Origin: Bodo saltans | Taxonomy: Eukaryota > Euglenozoa > Kinetoplastea > Eubodonida > Bodonidae | DNA: 44,880 nucleotides | Assembly: GCA_001460835.1 (NCBI GenBank) | Contig: CYKH01001705.1 | Location: 2,547 to 47,426 of the forward strand | Direction of reading: 5' to 3' | Shown here: positions 35,301-44,742 of the stretch, piece after piece | Layout of the letters: each line of letters opens with the position of its first letter | Position numbering within the stretch: the first letter of the stretch is position 1 | Translations under genes and position numbers: made by a program | The notes under the pieces: generated by a model | Database searches by the model: none | What the model was told of the DNA's origin: nothing | Seen by the model: only the letters and a program-made list of their open reading frames with translations

Positions 35301-37675
35301 CTGCAGGAAGCAGTGGTGCTGCTGGCAACAATGGTGCTGGGGGTAGTGGAGTTGGCCAGAGAAAAAGCGTCGGCGGTTTTGGCGGTGCTCGTCAGTCGAT
35401 GTCCGACAGCAGTGGAACAGCAGCGGGTGCGGGAGGAGGGGCACCCTCCCTTGCTCGCACTAACACTGTTGTTGGTCGCCGCTCAAGCACCTCTACAACG
35501 CTCGTAAAAGGAAATCAAGGATCACTTCGTCGAAAGAATACGGCGTCTTCGTCTTTTGGTGCGAAAGGCGGTGGTGGTGGTGTCGGTGGTGGCGACTACA
35601 GCGGCGTGGTAACAGATTCTAGTGCGTACAGCAGCGGCAGTGACTCCTCAGACGAAGAAGATGGAAACGAACGCAGTGGGACACACGATGACTCCGGTGG
35701 CGGTGGTGGTGGTGGCAAGAAACGTCAAAAGAGCCACATCGGAAAGACAAGCAACAGCAAAGCCTCAGGAGGCAAGGCATCATCTAGTGGCGAGGGAGGT
35801 GGTGGTGGAGCCTCAAAAAACAATAGTAGTGACAAAACTGGTAAAGGAGGGAAACCTTCTGTAGGAAAGGGCAGCAACAATGCCAATGTTGGTGGTGGAC
35901 GCCGACAGCAGCAAGACGTTTCTTTCGCGAACAGCGATGAGGATCCTGCTACGCCATCACGCAGCAACAATTTCAGCGGCGGAACCGCTGAACTGCTGAG
36001 ACAAGCACAACGCGCGAAGTCCACAACGTCCCCAGCAAACGCAACGGCCGCGTCAGGAACATCCTCCGCGATGATGTCGTCGTTCCGTCCACGGAACCGT
36101 GGCGACGAGGATTCTCGCCACAGCAACGCCTCGGAAGCCGCACCTCCCCCACCACTTCCTCCACCTCATGCAGTTCTTATCATGCGGAAGGCCTTCTTAA
36201 AAGCGTCGCTTACGTTCAAGGAGTCCAAGAACCGATTTGATCACTCCCAAGCGGTCATGACTCACCGAGGCCGCATCCTTTTGAAGAAGCCAGGAGACAG
36301 CAGCACAAGCAATTTGTCTGGAAGTAGCAACATCAGCACCCCTGCAAGCGCAACGACAAAACGTGTTCCTGCTGCTCTTGAAGCGAGGCTTGCGACGGCG
36401 ACCACAACGGCTGGGGACGGAGGATTGAGCGCAGCTGAGGAGAAAGAGTTTATCAGTGCTGCGATATCCGACGAGCTGCAAGCTGAATTCCGCGACATTA
36501 CCGCACGGCGTGATTCCCAGCGAGGATTAGCAGAGCGTCAAGAGAAGGAGCTAGAGGATCTGCGTCTGGATATGAAGCGACTAACGAGTGGAACAGAATC
36601 GTCGCGAGACGAGACCGCGGCCCAGCTGACGTCGCTGATTCATCGTCGGGATAAGAATGCTGCAGAAGAAAAGGCCCGAACATCGCAAGCGCTATTAGGA
36701 TACCCTGTGAGTGGCACAGACTCACCTGCTGCCGCCACTGGGGAAGAGGAAGACAACGATGAGGGCGGTGACGATGATGACATTCGTGGGCTAGTGGAGG
36801 GGCGACAGCAGGTTGGGTTCGTGGAAACAGCCCATGCAGCCGTACAAGTCGACGAAGATCAGCTCCCCCAAACCTCCGCGCAGCAAACCAACTCCGCAGA
36901 ACAAGCGAACCAACTTGAGGATTTATTCCGCCTTGAGCGGATCTTGCTTCAAAGTGTGCGTCGGCTGATGGTGGCCGTGGCACACGTGATGCTATTCCAC
37001 GATGCCATCTCCATCGAGTTGACGTGTAAGAAGTGCCTCAACATCTTTACCGCGCCGCAGATGCTGTGGCCATGCGGCCACGTGTTCTGCCATGACTGTC
37101 TCCAGTCGATGTACGATACGACCAGTGAGTTGCTCACTTGCGGCGAGTGTGGGACGTTGGCGGACATTGGGTTTACACCGGAGCCGGTGCTTCAGAATTT
37201 AGGGTTCTACCAAAACCAGTTCAGGGTGTATGCCGGGGGTGGTGCTGCTGCAGGGAAGAAAGGCAAGCCACAACAGCATGCGTCAAGTTACAACCATCAA
37301 CGAGAGACAACATCACACGCAAGGTCGTCGCCTCAGAGTGTCTACAACGGATCGTTTGATGCTCCCGTGATGGACCATAACGACGATGCCATGTCGCGGT
37401 ACAGCAGCAGTTCCATTTCTGTGTCTACCAGCAGCCCGACCGCCAAGGCGTCCTCTGGCAGCCCCGTCAGACATAACGCTAGCTCATTCGATAAGCCTCA
37501 CCACAGCCACAACCACCACCACCATAAGCCTCCCCCAGCGTCATTGCCGGAGGTGCTGCGGGAGCTGCTGCGTGACTTGGGTGGCACTGATGAGACCTCT
37601 CGAAGTGCAAGTCCGAATGCTGTGGGTGGTAGCTTTAGCTTTGGCAGCCCGCATAATGCAAGCATCGAACTGTAG
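32399..37675 (+). CDS. Large RING-finger protein with coiled coils, putative E3 ubiquitin ligase
   Basis: A 1758-residue protein. Near its C terminus is a RING finger: Cys1543-x2-Cys1546, Cys1559-x-His1561, Cys1564-x2-Cys1567, Cys1581-x2-Cys1584 within CGHVFCHDC and CGECG. This binds two zinc ions and usually recruits an E2 enzyme for ubiquitin transfer. Coiled-coil segments precede it at about 779-815, 852-950 and 1366-1427. The N-terminal 750 residues and much of 960-1290 are disordered, rich in Ser, Gly and Pro, with several glycine runs (GGT/GGC repeats) and polyserine; His-rich stretches lie near the end. The start at 32399 (MNDDKRGAKAHSSLDG) follows a T13 run and AGs at 32301 and later. 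Ligase activity is inferred from the RING only; partners are unknown. Confidence 0.8.
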   Translation: MNDDKRGAKAHSSLDGVDGATHSLPALHLHTRSASSVAAPGRGYFYEPLSSSRASGGRSSVHGGGGGGGGVASSVLTPIQRQALNDAPFLVKDKVKAMEQFAVMAAPRRPGARGGPMDSNRSKVVPLPVTVVGMQSSGVTNQPPKPPSPNSGGQFYTTSPRSSALLGFANGGIDPEVHEAIIAQTVAKLASVFQHRLQEHAIAATVRHFTKDLLAPEAASRISRPHTILDIKGANNNSTPYPPQHAQSARLPTLQGYDAVAAIERAIQNPPSSSLLCRTASPSVILKSKGENGALLNSPRRLVPVQPNMSSTTPSRKDRDASTAVDKSTLLRHPAIVAPWVTAGREPQIKVLGEPTSTLTANLLLHQQRLLAAEADDGDHVPLAEAALNRILLGGHVVDDVEGFVAPPSSSPPPLQSAAVLHQQSVGPIAILHASPTEAVFVQPTKVTSTKRLARKGPATSGPSRQGGASSSGGLLASHDLAMAIAQLLGDDEEGGQLVPQLMVTPAKTAVHDNDIPIVAGGASPQFDFHSGAHLLGAAPRIQRNRTPNTTTSPRSSEVVDHIMYDPVLQRWVSSRPATRDVYSGVHDQQQQGKTGVFRGGVDDAMIPQLVVGSDMIPAAAATTGHRNHVKHHNNAGGRNADLLMDGAELHGSSALDKLLVSPFSKSARVTPSLEGLGSRNHPPSSHEGTSLHHGYGSGSKKHGHHPPVSPLVAGPRSPLFQRPDGDDEDAVLSPLLVEKKSVFANSEKRRANAQKPVGHDNSALLHFDESFGREQDAALREAAAAAAEKEAQKDKLKLLRNATRAAMLMLNQSAAGGIPQSVKELVPVPMNAEISPHASATSPRLLSADQATLEAQVERDVIQSGYDNILGPAREVKSKVEASAELLQQAIGLKLQYREQLVKKYDALQTVKSSHSEVMQTMTALHNCIAAGKENIEHISLDTLMASINTLTSMDERESGHHGVGGAAGSSGAAGNNGAGGSGVGQRKSVGGFGGARQSMSDSSGTAAGAGGGAPSLARTNTVVGRRSSTSTTLVKGNQGSLRRKNTASSSFGAKGGGGGVGGGDYSGVVTDSSAYSSGSDSSDEEDGNERSGTHDDSGGGGGGGKKRQKSHIGKTSNSKASGGKASSSGEGGGGGASKNNSSDKTGKGGKPSVGKGSNNANVGGGRRQQQDVSFANSDEDPATPSRSNNFSGGTAELLRQAQRAKSTTSPANATAASGTSSAMMSSFRPRNRGDEDSRHSNASEAAPPPPLPPPHAVLIMRKAFLKASLTFKESKNRFDHSQAVMTHRGRILLKKPGDSSTSNLSGSSNISTPASATTKRVPAALEARLATATTTAGDGGLSAAEEKEFISAAISDELQAEFRDITARRDSQRGLAERQEKELEDLRLDMKRLTSGTESSRDETAAQLTSLIHRRDKNAAEEKARTSQALLGYPVSGTDSPAAATGEEEDNDEGGDDDDIRGLVEGRQQVGFVETAHAAVQVDEDQLPQTSAQQTNSAEQANQLEDLFRLERILLQSVRRLMVAVAHVMLFHDAISIELTCKKCLNIFTAPQMLWPCGHVFCHDCLQSMYDTTSELLTCGECGTLADIGFTPEPVLQNLGFYQNQFRVYAGGGAAAGKKGKPQQHASSYNHQRETTSHARSSPQSVYNGSFDAPVMDHNDDAMSRYSSSSISVSTSSPTAKASSGSPVRHNASSFDKPHHSHNHHHHKPPPASLPEVLRELLRDLGGTDETSRSASPNAVGGSFSFGSPHNASIEL

Positions 37676-38027
37676 CATCCAATGATGTGTGAGAGCGAGA
37701 TCGAGAATGACGTGGAGCTTTGTGAATGTCTTTCCTTTTCCCCCGTTTCCTCGATGGGGTTTTGTGTATGTTGGCCAAACAATGGTGCAGCGCCAAGTGA
37801 TATCACATAGTGTTTCCGAAATGTTTAGTTGTTTCCTTTTCGTCATCTATGAAGTGTACACAATTCGAGGTGACAGCACAAAGCAATCAGTTGTGTCGAG
37901 AGTAGTAAGCAATCTTTCCATCCCTTGTGAAGCTTTTTGTTGTTATCGCCCTTCCTACAACTTGAGAGGGCAGGTTCACTACATATCATACAATGCCATT
38001 CCTTGAGTAACCACGTACTCTTCTTTT
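37676..38027 (+). other. Spacer, no gene seen
   Basis: About 352 bases with no convincing coding frame. A pyrimidine-rich stretch at 37925-37960 with AGs at about 37967-37973 is a likely acceptor for the next gene. Confidence 0.5.
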
Positions 38028-38951
38028 ATGTCGTTGTCAACGCCGCAGCTTCCACCCTTCTCACCCTCGACGACGGAGGCACAGCATCAGCACGACGAGC
38101 TTGTCGCGGATGAACTCACAGACGATGATTCCAACGTTGAGGATGCCCGAGTGTCAACACAACGCTCGACGCTCATCACCCAGCTCCGGGAGCGCAGAAA
38201 TTTACTGCGAGCTCGCGCGGAGATGCTTCTTCAACAAATGCCAGCCAGAGCCTCGCTGATGCCGTCTTCTTCTTCTGCAGCGCCGAATCATCATGTGCAT
38301 CAAGCTGATGTGTTTGTGCTAGCACGAGAGCTTGAGCGGTGTGCGTGGAATCCAGTTATGGAGCTCGCTCACCTGGTCTTCACGATTTGCTCTCGCTCGT
38401 GGGAGGCTGAGCATCAGCGCAAAAGCGCGAACCTATGCGCGTTCTACGCGTCGCGTGACAATGGAAGGCGAGAACAAGCGTGGGCTGCACTAATCAGTGG
38501 ACAAATTGATCAAGTCCCTCGTTCTGTAGATGACAGTACCGCCATCTACAGAAGTCGAGGGATGAGTTCATCTCCGCCTCGTGCGCACTCAGCGGCAACT
38601 GCGTTGTGGGAAGCAGTGCTGATTGAGGAGCAGTGCAAGCTGGCGTACCAGAGTGCTTCTTCTGGCATCACTTCGCATGTTGTTAGCAACACACGTCGTC
38701 GAGATATCCCATCATCGTGGGCACCGCCACAGCCGCTCGGCTGGAACGAAGTACCTTTTAAAGAGATGTCGACTCCTGCGGCGACTTTTTCGATTGAGGA
38801 TGCGGACTTGGCTGATGACGATGACGAGGATGAGGCTGCAGAGCTGGAAGCGCTCGTCGCGTTGAAGTATGCCGAGAACTGCGCAGCTCGCCGTCCGATG
38901 TATCGGGCTCCGTTGTTTGCTACTCGGCTATCATCGCTCCTTAAGCAGTAA
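38028..38951 (+). CDS. Unknown protein with acidic C-terminal region
   Basis: A 307-residue protein that I cannot assign. The N-terminal part is acidic and Ser/Thr-rich (DELVADELTDDDSNVEDA), then a helical basic part (LITQLRERRNLLRARAEMLL). A hydrophobic helical core around 95-140 (DVFVLARELERCAWNPVMEL; HLVFTICSRSWEAEHQRK) follows, then a conserved-looking stretch ALWEAVLIEEQCKLAYQS, and a very acidic run DADLADDDDEDEAAELEALV. There is no signal peptide or membrane span. The gene contains an unusually long DNA inverted repeat at 38515-38562. Start choice: the first ATG after the acceptor region. Confidence 0.7.
   Translation: MSLSTPQLPPFSPSTTEAQHQHDELVADELTDDDSNVEDARVSTQRSTLITQLRERRNLLRARAEMLLQQMPARASLMPSSSSAAPNHHVHQADVFVLARELERCAWNPVMELAHLVFTICSRSWEAEHQRKSANLCAFYASRDNGRREQAWAALISGQIDQVPRSVDDSTAIYRSRGMSSSPPRAHSAATALWEAVLIEEQCKLAYQSASSGITSHVVSNTRRRDIPSSWAPPQPLGWNEVPFKEMSTPAATFSIEDADLADDDDEDEAAELEALVALKYAENCAARRPMYRAPLFATRLSSLLKQ
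38515..38562 (+). repeat. 18-bp imperfect hairpin inside a coding region
   Basis: The left arm tccctcgttctgtagatg pairs with catctacagaagtcgaggga on the right, 18 base pairs with a 2-base bulge and a 10-base loop. In RNA it would form a strong stem. It is in frame and encodes QVPRSVDDSTAIYRSRGM. Confidence 0.9.
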
Positions 38952-39408
38952 ATTTCGTCTGTTCTTCGTATGTGCACCTTGGAGCAGTTTTGATATGCAC
39001 CTTTTCCCCCCTCTCACCCGGGGGAAATTGAGCGAAGAAGAACTGCGTCGATATGCTTAGATTATTGAATTTTCATTTTTGTTAACACTGTTCTTGCAAG
39101 CACCACTGTAACCCCCTCGAAGAATGACGAGAGTTGATGGAAGAGAGACGAAAGAATCTTCTTCTGACAAAAGAGCAATCACAGGAAAAGAAAATGATCA
39201 TGTTCGCTGTGTATTTCCCCCTTCACCAAAAAGAGGTTGACTCTTTGTACACTCAGATCTTCAATACACCACAATTCTAAATTCCCCGTGCCAATATTTT
39301 TTCTCTACAGAAAGAAGAAACGTTTCTCTTTTTTTTTTTGGAATGGTTAGGGACCAAGTGACGCCGTTGAACGAATTAGCAGACCCTCAGCATTCGTAGT
39401 AAAAAAAA
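38952..39408 (+). other. Spacer, no gene seen
   Basis: About 457 bases with no credible coding sequence. T-rich runs lie at 39296-39305 and 39330-39341 with AGs after them, fitting a trans-splice acceptor for the surface protein gene. Confidence 0.5.
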
Positions 39409-42306
39409 ATGAAACATCGACTTTTCGGGGGTGTATTGGCAGAGTGGCCTGTGTGCACAGTGCTAATGTTCGTCGTTGTAGTATGCCAAGGAAGCCCTTC
39501 GTTCACCCTTGAGCCTCGCTGTCAAACACATTGCGCTGCGAACGATGTCGTGGTGAGCCCAACTCTCTGCCTCAAGACGATCGATTTTGGGAGGTGCCTC
39601 GACGATTGGAGCATCTACCTTTGGAATAACATCTCCCATGGCAGCGGCAACTACACATACGTTTCGAATACAACCTACAACATCCGCTTCACGTTATTGT
39701 CCAATAAGAACTGCACCACGCCACCGCTACCTTGCACATCTGGAACGATCGTAGGATCAGATTGTTTGTATGGTGGCATCAGTAACGCTACAATTCACTC
39801 TCACAATACGTTCCAGAACTCTACCAACACCACAAGTGTTGTGACATACTATGACTGCCCACCCAATTGGCACTATGACAACAACACGCACATGTGTTAC
39901 AACTCTTCCATTCCCCTTTGCGTGAATGGGAGTTATCGTCTTGATAGCAGCACCTGCACGATGCATCGTATCGAGGCCTGCCAAGATGGCTACGTGGAAA
40001 TAGGGAACACATCATTAAAATGTCATGGAAACTTTACCGCCCCTACGATTTGGAGTACGACCGACTGCACCTCGACGAATTCTACAAGTGGTTGTATGTG
40101 GTGCAGTGCGACCAACGTGTGTGTTTCCAACAGTACTAGTTGCCCAGTGAATTGCTCACTAGCACCCAAAGATATTTGCTCCCTGCCTCCCTCGGCGTGT
40201 CATTGGTGTAGCCAGCGTCATAATAACACGTGTAAGCCTCGGAACCCTACCGTGTGGACTCCTCTGAGGTGGCGTGACGAGGTCGACTGCGTCACAGAGT
40301 CAGTCACGCCAAGCAGCACAAGTGAGTGGTCCATGTCGAATTCTCTATCGAGTCATAGTAGTGCTACGCTCACTCTCAACGTACCCATCACGCCGACAGA
40401 TTCGCCCACGTCAACATTCACCTCCATGGCAACTCCATCGCATTCCAGGAGCGCTTCACGAACTATCACGTTGTCGGTGAATGAATCTGCTTCGTCTTCG
40501 AGGAGCAACTCTCAACGCAGTCACACACGGACGTCATCGCCTTCCTTCTCATCCATAGCAACACCAACGCTTCCCTCGTTATCGCTCAGTCACACCGTGT
40601 CGCCCTCACCAACCATTAGTGGCGTATCCAGCACATCAGACCCAACTTTGTCGTACTCATCTTCACGGACAAGTGTGTCAGTATCGGCCTCCTTCTACCT
40701 CTCTCCGTGTTTTGAGTCACACCTTAGCATTCTTAGCACCATCACGCCGTATTTGTTTCATCTTACGCTGAATAGCACGATACTACAGCAATTTGGAATT
40801 CGCCAGGAGCTGCTGACAATCCGTGACGGCACTGCGATCACAGATCGTTTTCCTTACATTCTCCGCAATCTCAATTTGTCCAATGCAACGATTTCGTATG
40901 TGTGGCCTTCTCCTTATTATGAAACGCCAAACGTAGATGGATTTGCGTACCGCGGCGATGCTCCTGTTGGATGGCTCAGCTGGCGAGACCGCTCCACGCT
41001 GGCAGTGGACATGCCACCGCTGTCTGACTACAAGATTGACTTAAGCGAAGACGCCATATTAAGTATTCCCTTCGAAGATTTGTTGTTGTGCAATCGAACC
41101 CATCCTCTATCGCTGCCCACACCTGAGACGATCACGCTGGCGTCTATTCACATTGAAGCGCCTGTCGTCAATGGCTTGTTCCAGCAAACTGCGCAGTCAG
41201 TGTCAATCGTGGCGTACATCAGTGGAATCCTCTCAGGTGATGCGTCTTCGTCGGCGTCGCTGCAGACATTGGGGGTGCTAGGCATGCAGTTGTGCGGGCA
41301 GCCAGCGGTGCGCCAAGCGTTGAATAATAATGTGCGGACGCTGAATCCGTTGTATGCTGGTGTGGATGGAATGGTAGGCGTTGTGGTTGGGAACGCCGTG
41401 CTTGTATTTGGGGCCATCGTCTTGCAGGTCCTCAGCGTTGTATTGCTTTGCACGCTAGCGAAGTGGCGACGTATGGCTCATATTCCAAATTTGGTGGAAG
41501 CGTCCACTACTTTACGTGCACCATCCGTATCCATCGCTGTCTTGTTTTCCCTTTTCCAAGGCACCTTCTACGCCTCGACGCAGGTGATCACGCAGGAGGG
41601 CGTTGATGGAGGCGACGCTGCGATGGGATCGATTGCGTTTTGTTTGCTGCTTGCTGTGCCGCCTTTTTGCGTGTGGTGGTGCACGACGGCTGCGGCGAAT
41701 CGGGACTGCTTCCGCTATGACTACGTCGGATCGAATGTCCACGTAGTGCTTCGAGGTGCAGTCACGAGTGTTGTCCTTCTACCGCACTCTAAGATCGATC
41801 CACCAGCAGTTGCATTTCGATTTGCCACACTTGTTGCAAACTACTGCTCACCGCATATTCTCGTTGTCGTCATTCCTGTGGTTGTTCCTGTTGGAGTGTC
41901 CCTCATATCCTTGTGGCACCCTGATGGTATTGGCCAGTGTCGCGTGTATTTCTGGCTCGCCATCGTCATGCACGTGGCGATGGTTTGTTTTGTTGCTATT
42001 TTGCGTCCATTCCGTTATTTGTTAACCTCTCTCTTTTTCTGCCTGGGATATGTAATCAATCTGACGTTGCTTGTTTGTATGGTCATCGCTATTGACAGCC
42101 CGCGATTCTTAGCGGCTGATGTCGTCAATGGAATAGGGTTTGCCCAGTTGGCATTCCAGATTTTGAATTCGTGCTTTCGTGTGTGGACTGTGTTCGTAGA
42201 TATTTTCATAATCAACAGCGAAATTCCGCTTGTGCTGCTCTGGTCATGCCAGCACCAACCGGTGCTTCACCTCCGCTTGATCTCGACGAAATGGTCGATG
42301 TTGTAG
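39409..42306 (+). CDS. Large surface protein: Cys-rich PSI-like ectodomain, Ser/Thr stalk, about 7 membrane spans
   Basis: A 965-residue protein with a signal peptide (hydrophobic VCTVLMFVVVVCQGS). Residues 30-295 are Cys-rich with many NxS/T sequons. Around 215-295 spacing such as CMWCSATNVC and CHWCSQRHNNTC recalls PSI/plexin-repeat modules. Residues 298-428 are Ser/Thr-rich, likely O-glycosylated. A second folded segment (430-640) follows, then about seven hydrophobic segments between about 655 and 935, such as VGVVVGNAVLVFGAIVLQVL and LVVVIPVVVPVGVSLISLW. The order, large ectodomain, mucin-like stalk, about seven spans, recalls a receptor or a kinetoplastid multigene surface protein, but no family is recognised. 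It has a close paralogue immediately downstream. The present C terminus (after IINSE) appears frameshifted; a coding-like tail continues in another frame at 42246-42662. Confidence 0.75.
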   Translation: MKHRLFGGVLAEWPVCTVLMFVVVVCQGSPSFTLEPRCQTHCAANDVVVSPTLCLKTIDFGRCLDDWSIYLWNNISHGSGNYTYVSNTTYNIRFTLLSNKNCTTPPLPCTSGTIVGSDCLYGGISNATIHSHNTFQNSTNTTSVVTYYDCPPNWHYDNNTHMCYNSSIPLCVNGSYRLDSSTCTMHRIEACQDGYVEIGNTSLKCHGNFTAPTIWSTTDCTSTNSTSGCMWCSATNVCVSNSTSCPVNCSLAPKDICSLPPSACHWCSQRHNNTCKPRNPTVWTPLRWRDEVDCVTESVTPSSTSEWSMSNSLSSHSSATLTLNVPITPTDSPTSTFTSMATPSHSRSASRTITLSVNESASSSRSNSQRSHTRTSSPSFSSIATPTLPSLSLSHTVSPSPTISGVSSTSDPTLSYSSSRTSVSVSASFYLSPCFESHLSILSTITPYLFHLTLNSTILQQFGIRQELLTIRDGTAITDRFPYILRNLNLSNATISYVWPSPYYETPNVDGFAYRGDAPVGWLSWRDRSTLAVDMPPLSDYKIDLSEDAILSIPFEDLLLCNRTHPLSLPTPETITLASIHIEAPVVNGLFQQTAQSVSIVAYISGILSGDASSSASLQTLGVLGMQLCGQPAVRQALNNNVRTLNPLYAGVDGMVGVVVGNAVLVFGAIVLQVLSVVLLCTLAKWRRMAHIPNLVEASTTLRAPSVSIAVLFSLFQGTFYASTQVITQEGVDGGDAAMGSIAFCLLLAVPPFCVWWCTTAAANRDCFRYDYVGSNVHVVLRGAVTSVVLLPHSKIDPPAVAFRFATLVANYCSPHILVVVIPVVVPVGVSLISLWHPDGIGQCRVYFWLAIVMHVAMVCFVAILRPFRYLLTSLFFCLGYVINLTLLVCMVIAIDSPRFLAADVVNGIGFAQLAFQILNSCFRVWTVFVDIFIINSEIPLVLLWSCQHQPVLHLRLISTKWSML

Positions 42307-42662
42307 AGGTCTCTCATTATGTTCCTTTTGCTCCAAACACTTCAGCAGATGATGGCTTCTTATGCCTACCTAACTGGGAAACGGATGATGCTCATGAACT
42401 ACAAGCAACAGAGCCAAGAAGTTTTGACGATGTGTTATCCGGTGTGTTACTTCCTCCCCTCCCCTCTGCCCTACACTTTGTCCCTCCATCAACCGTTCCA
42501 CCGTCGTCCCAGCACTTAAATTTCTCCTTCTTAAATTCTTTGAATCACACATCGCGAGTGACGCGTCACATCGGCGATACGGCACAGCTGGGAACAGACC
42601 TCGAAGTAGGATTGTCTCAGGTTGCCGCGTGGAATGTCAACGCTGCTGAAACGTTTTTTTGA
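42246..42662 (+). pseudogene. Probable displaced cytoplasmic tail of the surface protein
   Basis: This frame, opening at an ATG inside the previous gene, encodes an acidic, Pro/Ser-rich hydrophilic sequence (SPPLDLDEMVDVVEVSHYVP) with no membrane span. It overlaps the end of the surface protein gene by 61 bases. No acceptor tract precedes it and gene overlap is unusual in kinetoplastids, so it is likely the real cytoplasmic tail separated by an indel near 42215-42245. A separate small gene cannot be excluded. Confidence 0.5.
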
Positions 42663-42807
42663 GGTTAACACACAAATGCAATCACATTCTGAGTATCTTG
42701 TGAGAATAACGTACTGATACTGGAGCATCTTCCCTTTTTGTCCTTATGCAAGAAACGAAGGAGTGTCCTTCTGCAGATGTGTGACGAGGCATAATTCTTT
42801 GAAGAAC

Positions 42808-44742
42808 ATGCTTTTCTTCGTTAAAAACACGGGTGTCACGAGCAACAACACACTGCGCTCCGCGGTTGTTGCTATCTTGTTTATTGGCGTGACTTGCGAC
42901 GCCGATGTCATGCTCGAACCGCCCTGCAAAGCGTACTGCGGCAGCGCCGGTGTCTTCTCACGAACTCTGTGCAACTCATACATTGCCTATGGAGAGTGCT
43001 TGACGCTTCAATTCATTGGTTTCAACAACGTTTCTTCGAGCTTTTCGTTGCGTGGACGTAACTGCACGATGCCACAATGTCCAGATGCTGGGCGGACTCC
43101 CTCATTATCAGTGGGCCCCGTCTGCTACTACGGCAATAGCTCATCATTCAATACTGCCTCCCGATTGTGTCCTAGCGGCTTTTACAATGCAGACAACGCC
43201 ACCTGTTATTCGAACACTGGCTCGTCGTGTCCATCTGGTGATGCCCTGATTGACGGCTTCTGTCATGTGCCACGAATTGAACGATGCCAGAACGGCTACG
43301 TCCGTATTGACGAAACTGAAAGATGCCTAGGTGGGATACCTCCCACGACGATCATGTCAGCTTCACAGTGTGGATACGCTAACACTTCCACCATCCACTG
43401 TGAGTGGTGTAGTGCCATCAACGTCTGCCTGCCCAAAGGTGACATATGCTCAAAGAACTGCTCGACTGCACCTTACAGTCAATGCACGCTACCTCCGTCG
43501 TATTGCCACTGGTGCCCACAACACAACGGACGGTGCAAGCCACATAACGCAGCCGGGTACGTTGCGTGGCGGAACGAGGTTGAGTGCATCTCGGGATCCA
43601 CGACATCATCGCATTCCGTCGCTGCTTCCAGGACAAAAGGCACTTTATCGTATTCATCGTCCATGTCACGACCTAATATTTCGTTGTCCGAGACGATCCA
43701 CTCTTCCACATCGCAATCCATATCCCAACACTTGAGTACTGGAACAACGCCACTCACTGCTTCGCGAACACAGAGTCCCACCTCATTGTCGACTTTTACG
43801 ATGACTGTTTGGTCGTCGACGACGCTTAGCACGACCTTCACCACAGACGCCAGCCTCACCTTCTCGTACGATAACTCAAGTAGATCCATCACGTCCACAT
43901 ACGCCTCGAGGTCCCTGCTACCAAGTACGACTACGACGCACTCGAACCACACGTCTTGGTCGACTACTCGCTCGAAAACATCAGGTCTATCTATCAGTGT
44001 CATGATGCTCCCATCGAGCTCCATGGAGATCTCCCAGCCATCCAAAACGTACCTAACATCAACGGGGGATATCTCACAAGAAATGTCACACAGCGTTTCT
44101 CCTTCCACAACAACTACTGCTTCACTTCAGCTTGCACCGTGCGGGCTTCGACACGTTGATGTCATCCGATCAATGGTGCCGCCACTATTTCAACTCACAA
44201 TGAACTTGACGAGGTTCAAGGAGAGTTCCACCGATGTGTTGCACATCAACGACAACTTATCGATAACTGACCGCCTTCCACTCATCCTTCGTCACGAGCA
44301 CTTTTCAAGACCAGTCATTAACTACGCCCACCCCACCCCCTACCAGACCCCAAACATCGACGGCTTCGTTAACCGAGGAGGTACGAACGTTACACTCCGC
44401 TGGGTGAACGTCTCTGCATTAGAACTCACTCTCCCCAGCATACCAAACTACTGGATCGACGCGGATGAGGACGCAACGGTGGATGTGCCTTTCGAGGAGC
44501 TGCAGCTGTGCAACCGGACAGACCCGGCTTCTGTGAACGTGCCCGAGACGGTGCCGCTGGTGTCAGTGCACGTTGTTGGCCCCCTGGTGACGACTCCTTC
44601 CAGCAGGCTGCGCAGTCGGTGTCGATCGTTGCGTACATCAGCGGAATGCTGTCGGGTGATGCATCTTCCTCGGCGTCGCTGCAGACGCTGGTGGTGCTGG
44701 GCATGCAGTCGTGCGGGCAGCCAGCGGTGCGCAAAGCGTTGA
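42808..44742 (+). CDS. Second surface protein of the same family, frameshifted near its membrane domain, runs out of the window
   Basis: The protein begins MLFFVKNTGVTSNNTLRSAV with a signal peptide (AVVAILFIGVTCDA). It shares the same order as the gene at 39409: LEPPCKAYCGSAG, RIERCQNGYVRI, CEWCSAINVC, CHWCPQHNGRC, a Ser/Thr-rich stalk, and a folded segment (ITDRLPLILRHEHF; PYQTPNIDGFVNRG) parallel to the paralogue. At about 44590 (after VGPLV) the frame shifts. From there the paralogue-like sequence (SFQQAAQSVSIVAYISG, GVVIGNAVLVFGAIVLQLL) continues in another frame to the window end, including the first membrane span. The stop at 44740 is therefore not the natural end. An in-frame GTG lies upstream but the ATG at 42808 is the proper start. 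Confidence 0.75.
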   Translation: MLFFVKNTGVTSNNTLRSAVVAILFIGVTCDADVMLEPPCKAYCGSAGVFSRTLCNSYIAYGECLTLQFIGFNNVSSSFSLRGRNCTMPQCPDAGRTPSLSVGPVCYYGNSSSFNTASRLCPSGFYNADNATCYSNTGSSCPSGDALIDGFCHVPRIERCQNGYVRIDETERCLGGIPPTTIMSASQCGYANTSTIHCEWCSAINVCLPKGDICSKNCSTAPYSQCTLPPSYCHWCPQHNGRCKPHNAAGYVAWRNEVECISGSTTSSHSVAASRTKGTLSYSSSMSRPNISLSETIHSSTSQSISQHLSTGTTPLTASRTQSPTSLSTFTMTVWSSTTLSTTFTTDASLTFSYDNSSRSITSTYASRSLLPSTTTTHSNHTSWSTTRSKTSGLSISVMMLPSSSMEISQPSKTYLTSTGDISQEMSHSVSPSTTTTASLQLAPCGLRHVDVIRSMVPPLFQLTMNLTRFKESSTDVLHINDNLSITDRLPLILRHEHFSRPVINYAHPTPYQTPNIDGFVNRGGTNVTLRWVNVSALELTLPSIPNYWIDADEDATVDVPFEELQLCNRTDPASVNVPETVPLVSVHVVGPLVTTPSSRLRSRCRSLRTSAECCRVMHLPRRRCRRWWCWACSRAGSQRCAKR

